Shown here: positions 5,522 through 11,863 of the stretch, piece after piece
Layout: every line of letters starts with the position of its first letter
How positions within the stretch are numbered: the stretch's first letter is position 1
Assembly (NCBI GenBank): GCA_013288145.1
Contig: JABDCJ010000069.1
Location: 1-11,863 of the forward strand
Length of the DNA stretch: 11,863 nucleotides
Source: Nitrososphaerota archaeon
GTDB lineage: Archaea > Thermoproteota > Nitrososphaeria > Nitrososphaerales > CADDZS01
Direction: 5' to 3'
Notes under the pieces: generated by a model
The model's database searches: none
Told to the model about the DNA's origin: nothing
What the model saw: the letters and a program-made list of their open reading frames with translations, nothing else
Program-made: the position numbers and the translations under genes

Positions 5522-8242
5522 GTGACACCAGAACAAGAAAGATTAGACGAGGCTAGGGATAAACACGTCCCTTGGCGCAAATGGGGTCCGTACCTAAGTG
5601 AACGCCAATGGGGTACTGTACGAGAAGATTATAGCCGAAACGGTAGTGATGCCTGGGGTTACTTCTCTCATGAACAAGCACGATCAAGAGCATATCATTG
5701 GGGAGAGGACGGCATAGCAGGAATTTCAGATGATAAACAATATCTTTGCTTTTCCGTCGCTTTCTGGAATGGCAAGGATGCCATCCTCAAGGAGAGAATG
5801 TTTGGATTAACCAACGGCGAGGGAAATCATGGCGAAGATGTAAAGGAGTATTACTTCTATATTGATAGCACACCAACCCATTCATTCATGAAATACTTGT
5901 ACAAATACCCTCAAAGCACTTATCCCTATACGGACTTGGTAAGCATAAGCAGATCGAGAAACAAAAACGAATTCGAATATGAACTTCTTGACACCGGCAT
6001 TTTTAATGAAGACAAGTATTTTGACATCTACGTAGACGTTGCCAAAGCAACGCCTGAGGACATTCTCATAAAAGTGACAGCGACGAACCGAGCGAATGAA
6101 GAAGCAAGCATAAACTTACTCCCAACTTTGTGGTTCCGCAACATATGGTGGGGGAGCAAAATTCCAGTTGAGCGTCCAACAATCAAGAAAATAGAAGGGA
6201 TACCTAATGTTAGTGCCGTTCAGGCAGAACATCAGTTTCTAGGAAAGCGGTATCTTTATTGTGAAAAACAACCACAGTTGCTCTTTACTGAAAACGAGAA
6301 CAATAATCAACGCCTGTTTGGTGGAACTAACCTCACACAATACGTCAAAGATGGAATCAATAATTATATCGTTAACAAAGACAACAATGCTGTAAATCCA
6401 GCGAATGTCGGGACCAAAGTCGCTGCCAACTATCAATTTTCAATTCCTGCAAAACAGTCGAGGACTATAAAGCTACGACTGACAACCATGTCACCCGCTG
6501 ACGCACAGAAAGCGAATCCTTTCAATGACAACTTTGACGCGACATTCTCCCTGAGGAGCAAAGAATCCGATGACTTTTACGAATCGATCAGTCCAAAGAC
6601 CCTAACCGAAGATGAAAAGAAAGTTCTGAGACAGGCTCTCGCAGGAATGATGTGGAGCAAACAATACTATGAATACGACATCTCGAAGTGGCTAGACGAA
6701 CACCATATTGACTTCTACTCTGAGTCGCAGAATACAATCCGAAATATGAATTGGTTCCACATGTCAAACAGTGACATCATATCGATGCCTGACAAATGGG
6801 AGTACCCGTGGTATGCGGCGTGGGACTTGGCGTTTCATACTGTAGCAATTTCGTTGGTTGATCCAGATTATGCCAAAGATCAATTGAGTCTAATGTTAAA
6901 CGAGCGCTATCTGCATCCAAACGGTCAATTGCCAGCGTACGAGTGGAACTTCAGCGATGTTAACCCGCCGGTTCACGCTTGGGCAGTGATTTTCAACCAC
7001 AATATAGAGCAAGCATTGTACGGCAAAGGTGACACTGCTTTTGTTGAAAACGCCTTCCAAAAGTTGCTCATGAACTTTACGTGGTGGGTAAATCGCAAGG
7101 ACCCTTCGGGCAATAATGTATTCCAAGGTGGTTTCTTGGGATTAGACAACATTGGATTATTCGATCGCAGTGCACCGCTCCCTCCAAATGTTACCTTAGA
7201 TCAGGCCGACGGCACCGCTTGGATGGCGATGTTTTGTCAGAACATGCTAACCCTTGCGACTATCCTGGCTCGCGACAATCCTGCTTATGAAGAAGAAGCG
7301 ATAAAGTTCTTTGAGCACTTTCTGTGGATTGCGCATGCTATGAATAAAACTGGACCAAATACATTGGGACTATGGGATGAAGAAGATGGCTTTTACTACG
7401 ACGTAATACGGTCTACAGACGGGCGAGCGGCCAGACTCAAAGTCCGATCTATGGTTGGGTTGATTTCTCTTTGTGCTAACAGCGTATTCACACCCAAAGA
7501 TATCGAAAGAATGCCACACATCTTAGAACGGGCGAAATGGTTTGGTGAAAACCATCCAGAGTTGGTCTCAAATATTCACCGACCGGGCATTCAAGGTGCC
7601 AACGGCAACTATCTAATCAGTTTGCTAACTGAAGACCGACTTCGCAGAATTTTATCCAGGATGTTGGATGAGAAAGAATTCTTAGGACCGTATGGAATTC
7701 GGTCACTGTCTAAAATCTATGAAAATCCGTATACCGTCCAGTTAGGGGGACAATCGTTTAGCATACAATACGCTCCTGCAGAATCCCTCACAAATGCATT
7801 CGGCGGAAACTCAAATTGGAGAGGACCAGTGTGGTTCCCGTTGAACGCCTTGATAGTCAGGGCATTAATCAACCTTTACGCCTATTACGGTGACGACTTC
7901 AAGGTAGAATGCCCAACTGGGTCTGGTAAGCTGAAAAACCTCTACGAAGTGAGCTCAGAGATATCCTCTCGACTAAGCAGTACTTTCCTACTTGATAAAA
8001 GCGGTCGAAGACCAGTCTACGGAGGAAGTCAAAGGTTCCAAACAGATCCTCTCTGGAAAGACAACATACTCTTCTACGAGTACTTCCACGGAGATAACGG
8101 GGCGGGATTAGGTGCTAGCCATCAGACAGGCTGGACAGGGCTGGTTTCAGTACTCTTGAAGCTCAAAGGTATAGGCGGCGAGCTGACGGTAGAAAAGGGA
8201 AGGGAACAAGTCTTCAGACAACTTGTCGCCCCCCAGAACTGA
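5522..8242 (+). CDS. GH63/MGH1-like glucosidase
   Basis: A 906-residue cytoplasmic protein without a signal peptide. The N-terminal part (residues 1-330) has the strongly conserved opening of this long glucosidase group: KWGPYLSERQWGTVREDYS (20-38), AWGYFSHEQARSRAYHWGED (44-63) and GNHGEDVKEYYFYIDSTPTH (101-120), which form a beta-sandwich domain. The C-terminal (alpha/alpha)6 barrel is MGH1/GH63-like. YAAWDLAFH carries Asp435, the likely catalytic acid; WRGPVWFPLN (767-776) lines the active site; Glu853, before HGDNGAG, is the likely base; GWTG (870-873) ends the core. GH63 enzymes are inverting glucosidases acting on alpha-glucosides. The start is GTG at 5522; the ATG at 5512 is out of frame. 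Composition is lower in GC than the neighbouring GH13 gene. The substrate (a glucan, trehalose-like or glycerate glucoside) cannot be told from sequence. Confidence 0.88.
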   Translation: MTPEQERLDEARDKHVPWRKWGPYLSERQWGTVREDYSRNGSDAWGYFSHEQARSRAYHWGEDGIAGISDDKQYLCFSVAFWNGKDAILKERMFGLTNGEGNHGEDVKEYYFYIDSTPTHSFMKYLYKYPQSTYPYTDLVSISRSRNKNEFEYELLDTGIFNEDKYFDIYVDVAKATPEDILIKVTATNRANEEASINLLPTLWFRNIWWGSKIPVERPTIKKIEGIPNVSAVQAEHQFLGKRYLYCEKQPQLLFTENENNNQRLFGGTNLTQYVKDGINNYIVNKDNNAVNPANVGTKVAANYQFSIPAKQSRTIKLRLTTMSPADAQKANPFNDNFDATFSLRSKESDDFYESISPKTLTEDEKKVLRQALAGMMWSKQYYEYDISKWLDEHHIDFYSESQNTIRNMNWFHMSNSDIISMPDKWEYPWYAAWDLAFHTVAISLVDPDYAKDQLSLMLNERYLHPNGQLPAYEWNFSDVNPPVHAWAVIFNHNIEQALYGKGDTAFVENAFQKLLMNFTWWVNRKDPSGNNVFQGGFLGLDNIGLFDRSAPLPPNVTLDQADGTAWMAMFCQNMLTLATILARDNPAYEEEAIKFFEHFLWIAHAMNKTGPNTLGLWDEEDGFYYDVIRSTDGRAARLKVRSMVGLISLCANSVFTPKDIERMPHILERAKWFGENHPELVSNIHRPGIQGANGNYLISLLTEDRLRRILSRMLDEKEFLGPYGIRSLSKIYENPYTVQLGGQSFSIQYAPAESLTNAFGGNSNWRGPVWFPLNALIVRALINLYAYYGDDFKVECPTGSGKLKNLYEVSSEISSRLSSTFLLDKSGRRPVYGGSQRFQTDPLWKDNILFYEYFHGDNGAGLGASHQTGWTGLVSVLLKLKGIGGELTVEKGREQVFRQLVAPQN

Positions 8243-8525
8243 TTTGCCCTTGTGCGAAGAGTAGGCATTGTGGTAGGACTTGCGTCCAATAGCATAAGCC
8301 TACTACGATTTTCTCAAGCGCGGGGCAAACAGTTGTTTTTCTTCGATGAAAGGCCAATTCGCGTGACCAATTACCTGAGGATTTTCGAGACAGGTCGGTA
8401 AATGTTAACGGCTTTCGCCTAGGCTGGTAGGGTGGGAGAATTTATCCCGCACAGTTTTCGGCAGAAATGACGCACCCGGGGTCAGATGAATTAGGGCAAT
8501 ATATTCTCTATTACTTTGAAAATGC
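8243..8525. other. Intergenic stretch without a supported gene
   Basis: Between the GH63 stop and repeat copy B. A GTG-initiated 49-codon frame (8252-8401) and an open frame on the minus strand exist, but neither shows a motif, a ribosome binding site or a coding-like composition. The only structure I see is at the right end: AGGGCAATA (8493-8501) can pair with TATTGCCTT (8562-8570) across repeat copy B, with one G-T pair. Confidence 0.5.
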
Positions 8526-8560
8526 GAGGGGTGGGATTTTGACCCTATTTTGCCGGTAAA
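8526..8560 (+). repeat. Dispersed intergenic repeat, copy B
   Basis: GAGGGGTGGGATTTTGACCC then TATTTTGCCGGTAAA matches copies A and C. Its last 12 bases, TTTGCCGGTAAA, are the exact reverse complement of the same segment in A and C, while the flank to the left keeps the same orientation. Similarity to copy C continues downstream (TGTTGG, AACGAA and an AAAG block, roughly 8581-8620 against 9329-9365). Confidence 0.7.
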
Positions 8561-8562
8561 TT

Positions 8563-8629
8563 ATTGCCTTGGTCTTCTTGTGTTGGACTTCGGATCGGAC
8601 AACGAAATGTTAGGAAAGAACAAGGCAAT
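8563..8629. repeat. 67-bp hairpin-forming inverted repeat
   Basis: ATTGCCTTGGTCTT (8563-8576) and AAGAACAAGGCAAT (8616-8629) are inverted repeats with 13 of 14 positions matching. Inside, GTTG and CAAC can form a second short stem. The element begins 3 bp after repeat copy B and lies upstream of the GyrI-like gene. It could be the end of a mobile repeat, a structured RNA or a terminator; nothing decides between these. Confidence 0.5.
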
Positions 8630-8680
8630 CCTCAATGAGCGTTTTGAGCCTATAGCATATTGATAACCTTAAACAGGAAA

Positions 8681-8708
8681 TTGACACTTAATCTCAAGGT
8701 TCTATAGA
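8681..8708 (+). promoter_or_regulatory. Sigma70-like promoter sequence
   Basis: TTGACA (8681-8686), a 16-bp spacer and TATAGA (8703-8708) lie 67 nt before the ATG of the GyrI-like gene. In a bacterium this would be a good promoter. If the host is an archaeon, the AT-rich AAAAATAATA at 8717-8726 is the more likely promoter element, giving a start near 8745. Confidence 0.4.
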
Positions 8709-8775
8709 CGGTAGAGAAAAATAATAGCAGTAGCCTTCAGAATTATGCCTATCGTGGAAACGGAAAAGGACAACC

Positions 8776-9246
8776 ATGCAGTATAATGTTGAAGTGAAGC
8801 ATTCCGAGCCGACGTATACGGCTGTGATCCGAAGTCGCGTGCCACAAGAAGAATTGTCGAGGTTTGTTCCGGCAGCTTGCGGCGAGGTCTGGTCTTTCAT
8901 TCGTTCCGCTGGCCTCCCCAAGCCAGGGCGTCTCGTGGCTTTATATTTGGGCGATGGACAAGGATCTGTCGAGATAGGAGCGGAAGTAGGCGAACGGTTT
9001 AGTGGCGACGACCGTATCCAGTGCTCGGAGTTGCCGGCAGGGCAGGCGGCAACAGCCGTCCATTTTAGCTCCTACGCGCGCTTGGGCGAGGCGCATGTGG
9101 CGATACGTCAGTGGTGTGTTCGCCATGGACACCAGCTTTGTAACGTTGCGTGGGAGATCTACGGCCATTGGCAGGAGAGCTGGAACAACGATCTTTCCAA
9201 GATACGCACCGATGTTTTCTATCTCCTTGGTGATCAGCTAAGGTAG
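8776..9246 (+). CDS. GyrI-like effector-binding domain protein
   Basis: A 156-residue protein consisting only of a GyrI-like/AraC effector-binding fold. It begins YNVEVKHSEPTYTAVIRSRV, the typical first strand of this family, followed by a helix with GEVWSFIRSAGL, a central strand GSVEIGAEVGERF, AVHFSSYARLGEAHVAIRQW, and the ending VAWEIYGHW....RTDVFYLL, where the conserved Glu of the WEIYG segment lines the ligand pocket. Such domains bind small molecules and serve as sensors in MerR/AraC regulators; stand-alone versions exist and may sequester or hydrolyse ligands. No DNA-binding domain is present. AAAGGA (8765-8770), 5 nt before the ATG at 8776, supports the start. The gene sits alone between two copies of the dispersed repeat. 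Ligand unknown. Confidence 0.8.
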   Translation: MQYNVEVKHSEPTYTAVIRSRVPQEELSRFVPAACGEVWSFIRSAGLPKPGRLVALYLGDGQGSVEIGAEVGERFSGDDRIQCSELPAGQAATAVHFSSYARLGEAHVAIRQWCVRHGHQLCNVAWEIYGHWQESWNNDLSKIRTDVFYLLGDQLR

Positions 9247-9266
9247 GATCTCTTTCCAGTAAAGAT

Positions 9267-9303
9267 GTGTGAGGGGGATTTTGAACCCTAATTTACCGGC
9301 AAA
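9267..9303 (+). repeat. Dispersed intergenic repeat, copy C
   Basis: GTGTGAGGGGGATTTTG then AACCCTAATTTACCGGCAAA. This copy lies 20 bp after the stop of the GyrI-like gene and is closest to copy A in its right half and to copy B in its left half. The segment GGATTTTGAACC looks like a tRNA T-arm on the minus strand, but no tRNA surrounds it. Confidence 0.7.
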
Positions 9304-9544
9304 GAATTCTGCGAGTCAACTCAGGCTATGTTGGGATTTGGTAACGAATTTGCTAATAAAGGAGAGTAACCTCGACAGCATACTCCCACAAGTAGGACTA
9401 AAACCCGACATTCATGTTTTTCGGAAACTTGTACTGATTAACCCAAGCCAATTCATGTGCGGGGGTCCCACACTCAGTACTCAGGATTTACTAGTGAGCC
9501 CAAACCCATTATCGAGGGTTAGGGAGAACCTAGGAAGTTGACCT
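9304..9544. other. Intergenic stretch, possible 90-codon frame of doubtful status
   Basis: A GTG-started frame runs 9269-9541 through repeat copy C and this gap. Its N-terminus is made by the repeat, and similarity between copies B and C crosses reading frames, so I think it is not a gene. In another frame a short segment (MLGFGNEF) resembles the product of the matching part near copy B (VLDFGSDNEM), so the extended repeat may be decayed coding sequence. Confidence 0.3.
9486..9506 (-). repeat. Left arm of inverted repeat around the cyclase gene
   Basis: This 21-bp segment, read on the minus strand, matches 11760-11780 on the plus strand at 20 of 21 positions; a weaker match continues on both sides. 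It starts 39 bp beyond the stop codon of the cyclase gene and contains ACTAGT. Confidence 0.6.
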
Positions 9545-11533
9545 TCAAACTGAAGAGGAAGGAAACAAATCGAGTCCAATTTTACTTATCAATGAAAGAT
9601 ATCTCGGGTCAGACCTCGCGTCATCTAGCTCGCGGTCAACTGCTAGATTGAGCAACTCATGTTCACTTCTCTCGTACGCTTTTTCCATGAACTCGAATGC
9701 TTTGTCCACATCGCCTAGCACGAAGCATGTCAGAGCCATAAAGTAGAGTGAAACCGATCCCCCCTTATCTTCAGCTTCGGCGATTACCTTTCGTACCTTC
9801 TCTTTCTCTCCCCTATGCGCGTCCACGTAGGCCCGATAGAACTTTGCTTGGTCCGGATGGTTTGCTATTTTTTCAAATTCATCGATTCTACGAATTGCGT
9901 CTTCAAACCTTTTCAGATAGCACAAGGGTTGAATCTGGCTATAGTAAGCTGGTAGAAATTCCCACGAGATCTCTAGGGCTTTACTGTAATATTCGAGTGA
10001 CGCCTCCGGATTTCCTGAGTAGTAGAGGGCATCGCCCATGTTGGTATTAATTATCGGTGAGAGAGGATCTAGCTCTATGGCTTTTCGAATTTCGGCCATC
10101 ATTTCATTCAACGACCTTAACGCCAACAGAAAGTGGGCATACCATTGATGCGCAGTTGGATAGTTCGGGTTGAGTTCTATAGCTCGTCTGTACTCCGCAT
10201 CAGCTTTTTTGAAGTTATGTTCGTCATAGAACAACATCATTGCGAGCGTGGCATGTGGTTCCGCTATACTATCGTCAAGCGAAATAGCTTTCAAAACAAG
10301 CTCTTTTGTTTTCATCACCTCTCCTTCTTCTCGGGAAATACGATTGCTCCTCAGGACGTAATAGCAGTCGGCCAATCCCGCGTAACCGAGCGCAAAGTTG
10401 GGATCTCTCTTTATCGCCTCCTGGAAATATTCGATTGCCTTGTTTAGCCCGGCTTTGTTTCTCTCATTCCAGAAATGCCTGCCCTTCAAGTAAAGTGTGA
10501 ATCCTTCCACGCTTTCCGTGTGCCTAGATTCCAGCTTTTTCTTCTCTGCTCCCACGAGTTTGATTCTGAGGGCATCAGCGACTTTCTCAGCAATCTCGCT
10601 CTGTATCGCGAATATATCGTCCATTGTTCTGTCGTAGTTCTGCGCCCAGAGGTGCCCCTCACTGATCGCGTCAATGAGTTGAACCGTTATCCTGACCTTG
10701 TTTGCGGCTTTTCTTACACTCCCCTCAATCAAAGTTCCCGTCCGGAGATCTCTGCCTATCTCGGACGCCCTCTTTGGTGTGCTCTTGTATTGCATTATTG
10801 AGGTTCGCGCAATGACCGTGAGTTCTCGCACTCCTGAAAGGGCCATGATGAGCTCCTCCGTCATCCCGTCTGCAAAGTACTCATCATTGGGATCGGGGCT
10901 CATATTCTTCAGGGGCAAAACTGCAATTCTGAGATTGTCAAGTTCAATCCTGTCCTCAGGTTCTTGCTTCCTATGCATCAAGATCCTGTACACATTGACT
11001 TGGTGATTAACATTCTTGAGTGGAGTCGCGTCGAGCATCTCCAGTTTGAAATCGATCTTGTTTCGCACATGGTCGTAGACCTGCTGCGAAATGCAGATTC
11101 CCCCCGGTTCCGCCAAAGGCTGTATGCGAGACGATACATTCACGGCGTCTCCGAGTATGTCTGTTCCGTTCTCTACCACTTCGCCTACATGAATTCCTAT
11201 CCGCAAAGCAATCTGCTCTTTCGGAGGTAGATTCGAATTTCTCTCGCGAACCTTCTCTTGAATAGCAATCGAGCATCTAACAGCTTGCAACGCGCTCGCA
11301 AACTCCACCAAGAATGAGTCTCCGATCGTCTTTACTTCGCGACCGCCGTATTCTCGAAGTATGTTTCGAGTTAGGCGATTATTCTCCTGAAGAAGTCGAA
11401 GCGCTATTTGTTCATTTCCTTGAGCGATTGCAGTGAAACCCACGATATCTGTAAACATGATTGCAGCGAGTCTTCGCTTTCCTGAGTCTATGGGAGTATC
11501 GCGCTCGGTCTCAGCAGCCAATAGTGGTCTCAC
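9545..11533 (-). CDS. Class III adenylate cyclase fused to TolB-like and TPR domains
   Basis: A 662-residue soluble protein. The N-terminal class III cyclase domain (residues about 20-185) has the full catalytic set: metal-binding Asp29 (FTDIVGFT) and Asp72 (GDSFLVEF), ATP-selecting Lys68 and Asp125, and transition-state Asn132 and Arg136 (VNVSSR). The Lys/Asp pair points to cAMP rather than cGMP. Residues 200-327 form a TolB/FlgO-like domain (IAVLPLKN, FADGMTEELI, RDLRTGTLIEGSVRK, HLWAQNYDR). From about 340 to 640 run TPR helices (for example EYFQEAIKRDPNFALGYAGLADCY, given in parts: EYFQEAIKRDP and NFALGYAGLADCY; also EYRRAIELNPNYPTAHQWY). Such proteins link cAMP synthesis to protein-protein contacts; the signal is unknown. 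The GTG start at 11533 has no Shine-Dalgarno but a TATA-like box 26 nt upstream. No transporter or kinase neighbour is present. Confidence 0.9.
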   Translation of the reverse strand: MRPLLAAETERDTPIDSGKRRLAAIMFTDIVGFTAIAQGNEQIALRLLQENNRLTRNILREYGGREVKTIGDSFLVEFASALQAVRCSIAIQEKVRERNSNLPPKEQIALRIGIHVGEVVENGTDILGDAVNVSSRIQPLAEPGGICISQQVYDHVRNKIDFKLEMLDATPLKNVNHQVNVYRILMHRKQEPEDRIELDNLRIAVLPLKNMSPDPNDEYFADGMTEELIMALSGVRELTVIARTSIMQYKSTPKRASEIGRDLRTGTLIEGSVRKAANKVRITVQLIDAISEGHLWAQNYDRTMDDIFAIQSEIAEKVADALRIKLVGAEKKKLESRHTESVEGFTLYLKGRHFWNERNKAGLNKAIEYFQEAIKRDPNFALGYAGLADCYYVLRSNRISREEGEVMKTKELVLKAISLDDSIAEPHATLAMMLFYDEHNFKKADAEYRRAIELNPNYPTAHQWYAHFLLALRSLNEMMAEIRKAIELDPLSPIINTNMGDALYYSGNPEASLEYYSKALEISWEFLPAYYSQIQPLCYLKRFEDAIRRIDEFEKIANHPDQAKFYRAYVDAHRGEKEKVRKVIAEAEDKGGSVSLYFMALTCFVLGDVDKAFEFMEKAYERSEHELLNLAVDRELDDARSDPRYLSLISKIGLDLFPSSSV

Positions 11534-11555
11534 TGTGGGTTCAGGGATACTAGCT

Positions 11556-11563
11556 CATATAAG
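11556..11563 (-). promoter_or_regulatory. TATA-like box of the cyclase gene
   Basis: CTTATATG on the minus strand is centred about 26 nt before the GTG start, with GAAA just upstream where a BRE would lie. This spacing fits an archaeal leaderless transcript starting at or near the GTG, and no Shine-Dalgarno sequence is present. Confidence 0.5.
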
Positions 11564-11617
11564 TTTCAATCCTGAATCGAGAACGCGTACCATTATTTTC
11601 AGTGATAATCTCTGAGG

Positions 11618-11797
11618 CTATGACCTTCTCTTCTCAAACATTTCTTTCGTACAAATCTTAGGAGAATGGACTTTCTTTTTGCGAGATGAGGTCGGCCCCG
11701 ATGCGGTGCCAATATCACTATTCAGATCAAAAGAAACAGCTTTGTGAAAAACTTCAGATGGTTTGGGCTTACTAGTAAATTGGGGTACAAATACCAC
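11618..11797 (-). CDS. Possible 59-residue ORF upstream of the cyclase gene
   Basis: A frame with a GTG start at 11797 and a stop at 11618-11620, ending 84 bp before the cyclase start in the same direction. The product is polar and basic, with a Lys/Arg cluster (SRKKKVHSPKICTKEM) and no recognisable domain. The frame continues upstream of the GTG to a TGA at 11825-11827, beyond which it is open again to the window edge, so it could also be the end of a longer broken gene. The right arm of the inverted repeat lies inside it. I do not recognise a family; it may be non-coding. Confidence 0.25.
   Translation of the reverse strand: MVFVPQFTSKPKPSEVFHKAVSFDLNSDIGTASGPTSSRKKKVHSPKICTKEMFEKRRS
11760..11780 (+). 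repeat. Right arm of inverted repeat around the cyclase gene
   Basis: Matches 9486-9506 in inverted orientation at 20 of 21 positions. It lies 227 bp upstream of the cyclase start. It contains the perfect palindrome TTACTAGTAA. Confidence 0.6.
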
Positions 11798-11863
11798 TTC
11801 CCACTTAAAAGAAGAGGACTCAGATCACAATGGGAGCTGGAATATGATTTTGGATATCTTAGA

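Noticed and set aside
8252..8401. 49-codon GTG-started frame after the GH63 gene
   Set aside because: No motif, no ribosome binding site, and length within chance expectation for the gap.
8745..8786. 13-residue upstream ORF overlapping the GyrI-like start
   Set aside because: Too short to judge; the ATG coincides with a likely transcript start and nothing indicates translation.
9267..9303. T-arm-like GGTTCAAAATCC on the minus strand, suggesting a tRNA
   Set aside because: The loop is one base too long, and no acceptor stem, anticodon arm or D-arm is found around it; the same segment recurs as a dispersed repeat.
9269..9541. 90-codon GTG-started frame as a gene
   Set aside because: Its N-terminus is formed by the dispersed repeat, no ribosome binding site is present, and the similarity to copy B does not keep the reading frame.

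Overview
The window reads as a stretch of chromosome from a soil or sediment prokaryote with about 45-50% GC. I lean towards an archaeon of the Nitrososphaeria/Thaumarchaeota type. The reasons are a TATA-like CTTATATG centred about 26 nt upstream of the GTG start of the cyclase gene (a leaderless layout), a tiny two-CxxC zinc-ribbon protein, a hydrophobic IPEF fragment resembling archaeal PEF-type C-terminal anchors, and a large cyclase/TPR protein of a kind I associate with such genomes. The evidence is mixed. Several genes carry Shine-Dalgarno sequences, one upstream region has a sigma70-like TTGACA-N16-TATAGA, and most protein families here are also common in bacteria. The lineage call is an inference.

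Layout, left to right. (1) 1-1808, plus strand: the 3' end of a ThrE-type threonine/serine exporter, a DUF1275/YoaK-type membrane protein with a TTG start set by a Shine-Dalgarno sequence, and a hot-dog-fold acyl-CoA thioesterase-like protein. (2) 1809-1963: a short convergent gap with a palindrome and a hairpin. (3) 1964-3046, minus strand: an unrecognised 360-aa protein made of two tandem copies of one domain. The first copy has an HExxH zinc-protease motif (HELFH) and the second has lost it. (4) 3047-3787: mostly non-coding, holding a dispersed repeat, a PEF-like coding remnant and a 54-aa zinc-ribbon gene. (5) 3788-8242: two divergent glycoside hydrolase genes, a GH13 alpha-amylase-like enzyme (minus) and a 906-aa GH63/MGH1-like glucosidase (plus), sharing a 195-bp intergenic region with an inverted repeat. 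(6) 8243-9544: a GyrI-like effector-binding protein bracketed by two more copies of the dispersed repeat. (7) 9545-11533, minus: a class III adenylate cyclase fused to a TolB-like domain and TPRs, flanked by a 21-bp inverted repeat. (8) 11534-11863: upstream region with a possible 59-aa ORF.

How the genes relate. The two hydrolases probably act in the cytoplasm on alpha-glucosides or alpha-glucans, since neither has a signal peptide, and they may be co-regulated from the shared divergent promoter. Their base compositions differ, so the pair was probably assembled from different sources. The cyclase protein would make cAMP from ATP and couple it to protein contacts through its TPRs. No operon ties it to its neighbours.

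The least explained signals are an intergenic repeat family (three clear copies whose conserved part is about 35 bp, with weaker similarity over about 100 bp), the half-dead tandem metallopeptidase-like protein, and the inverted repeat around the cyclase gene. I see no CRISPR array, rRNA, tRNA or intact insertion sequence. All similarity counts are by hand; no database search was run.
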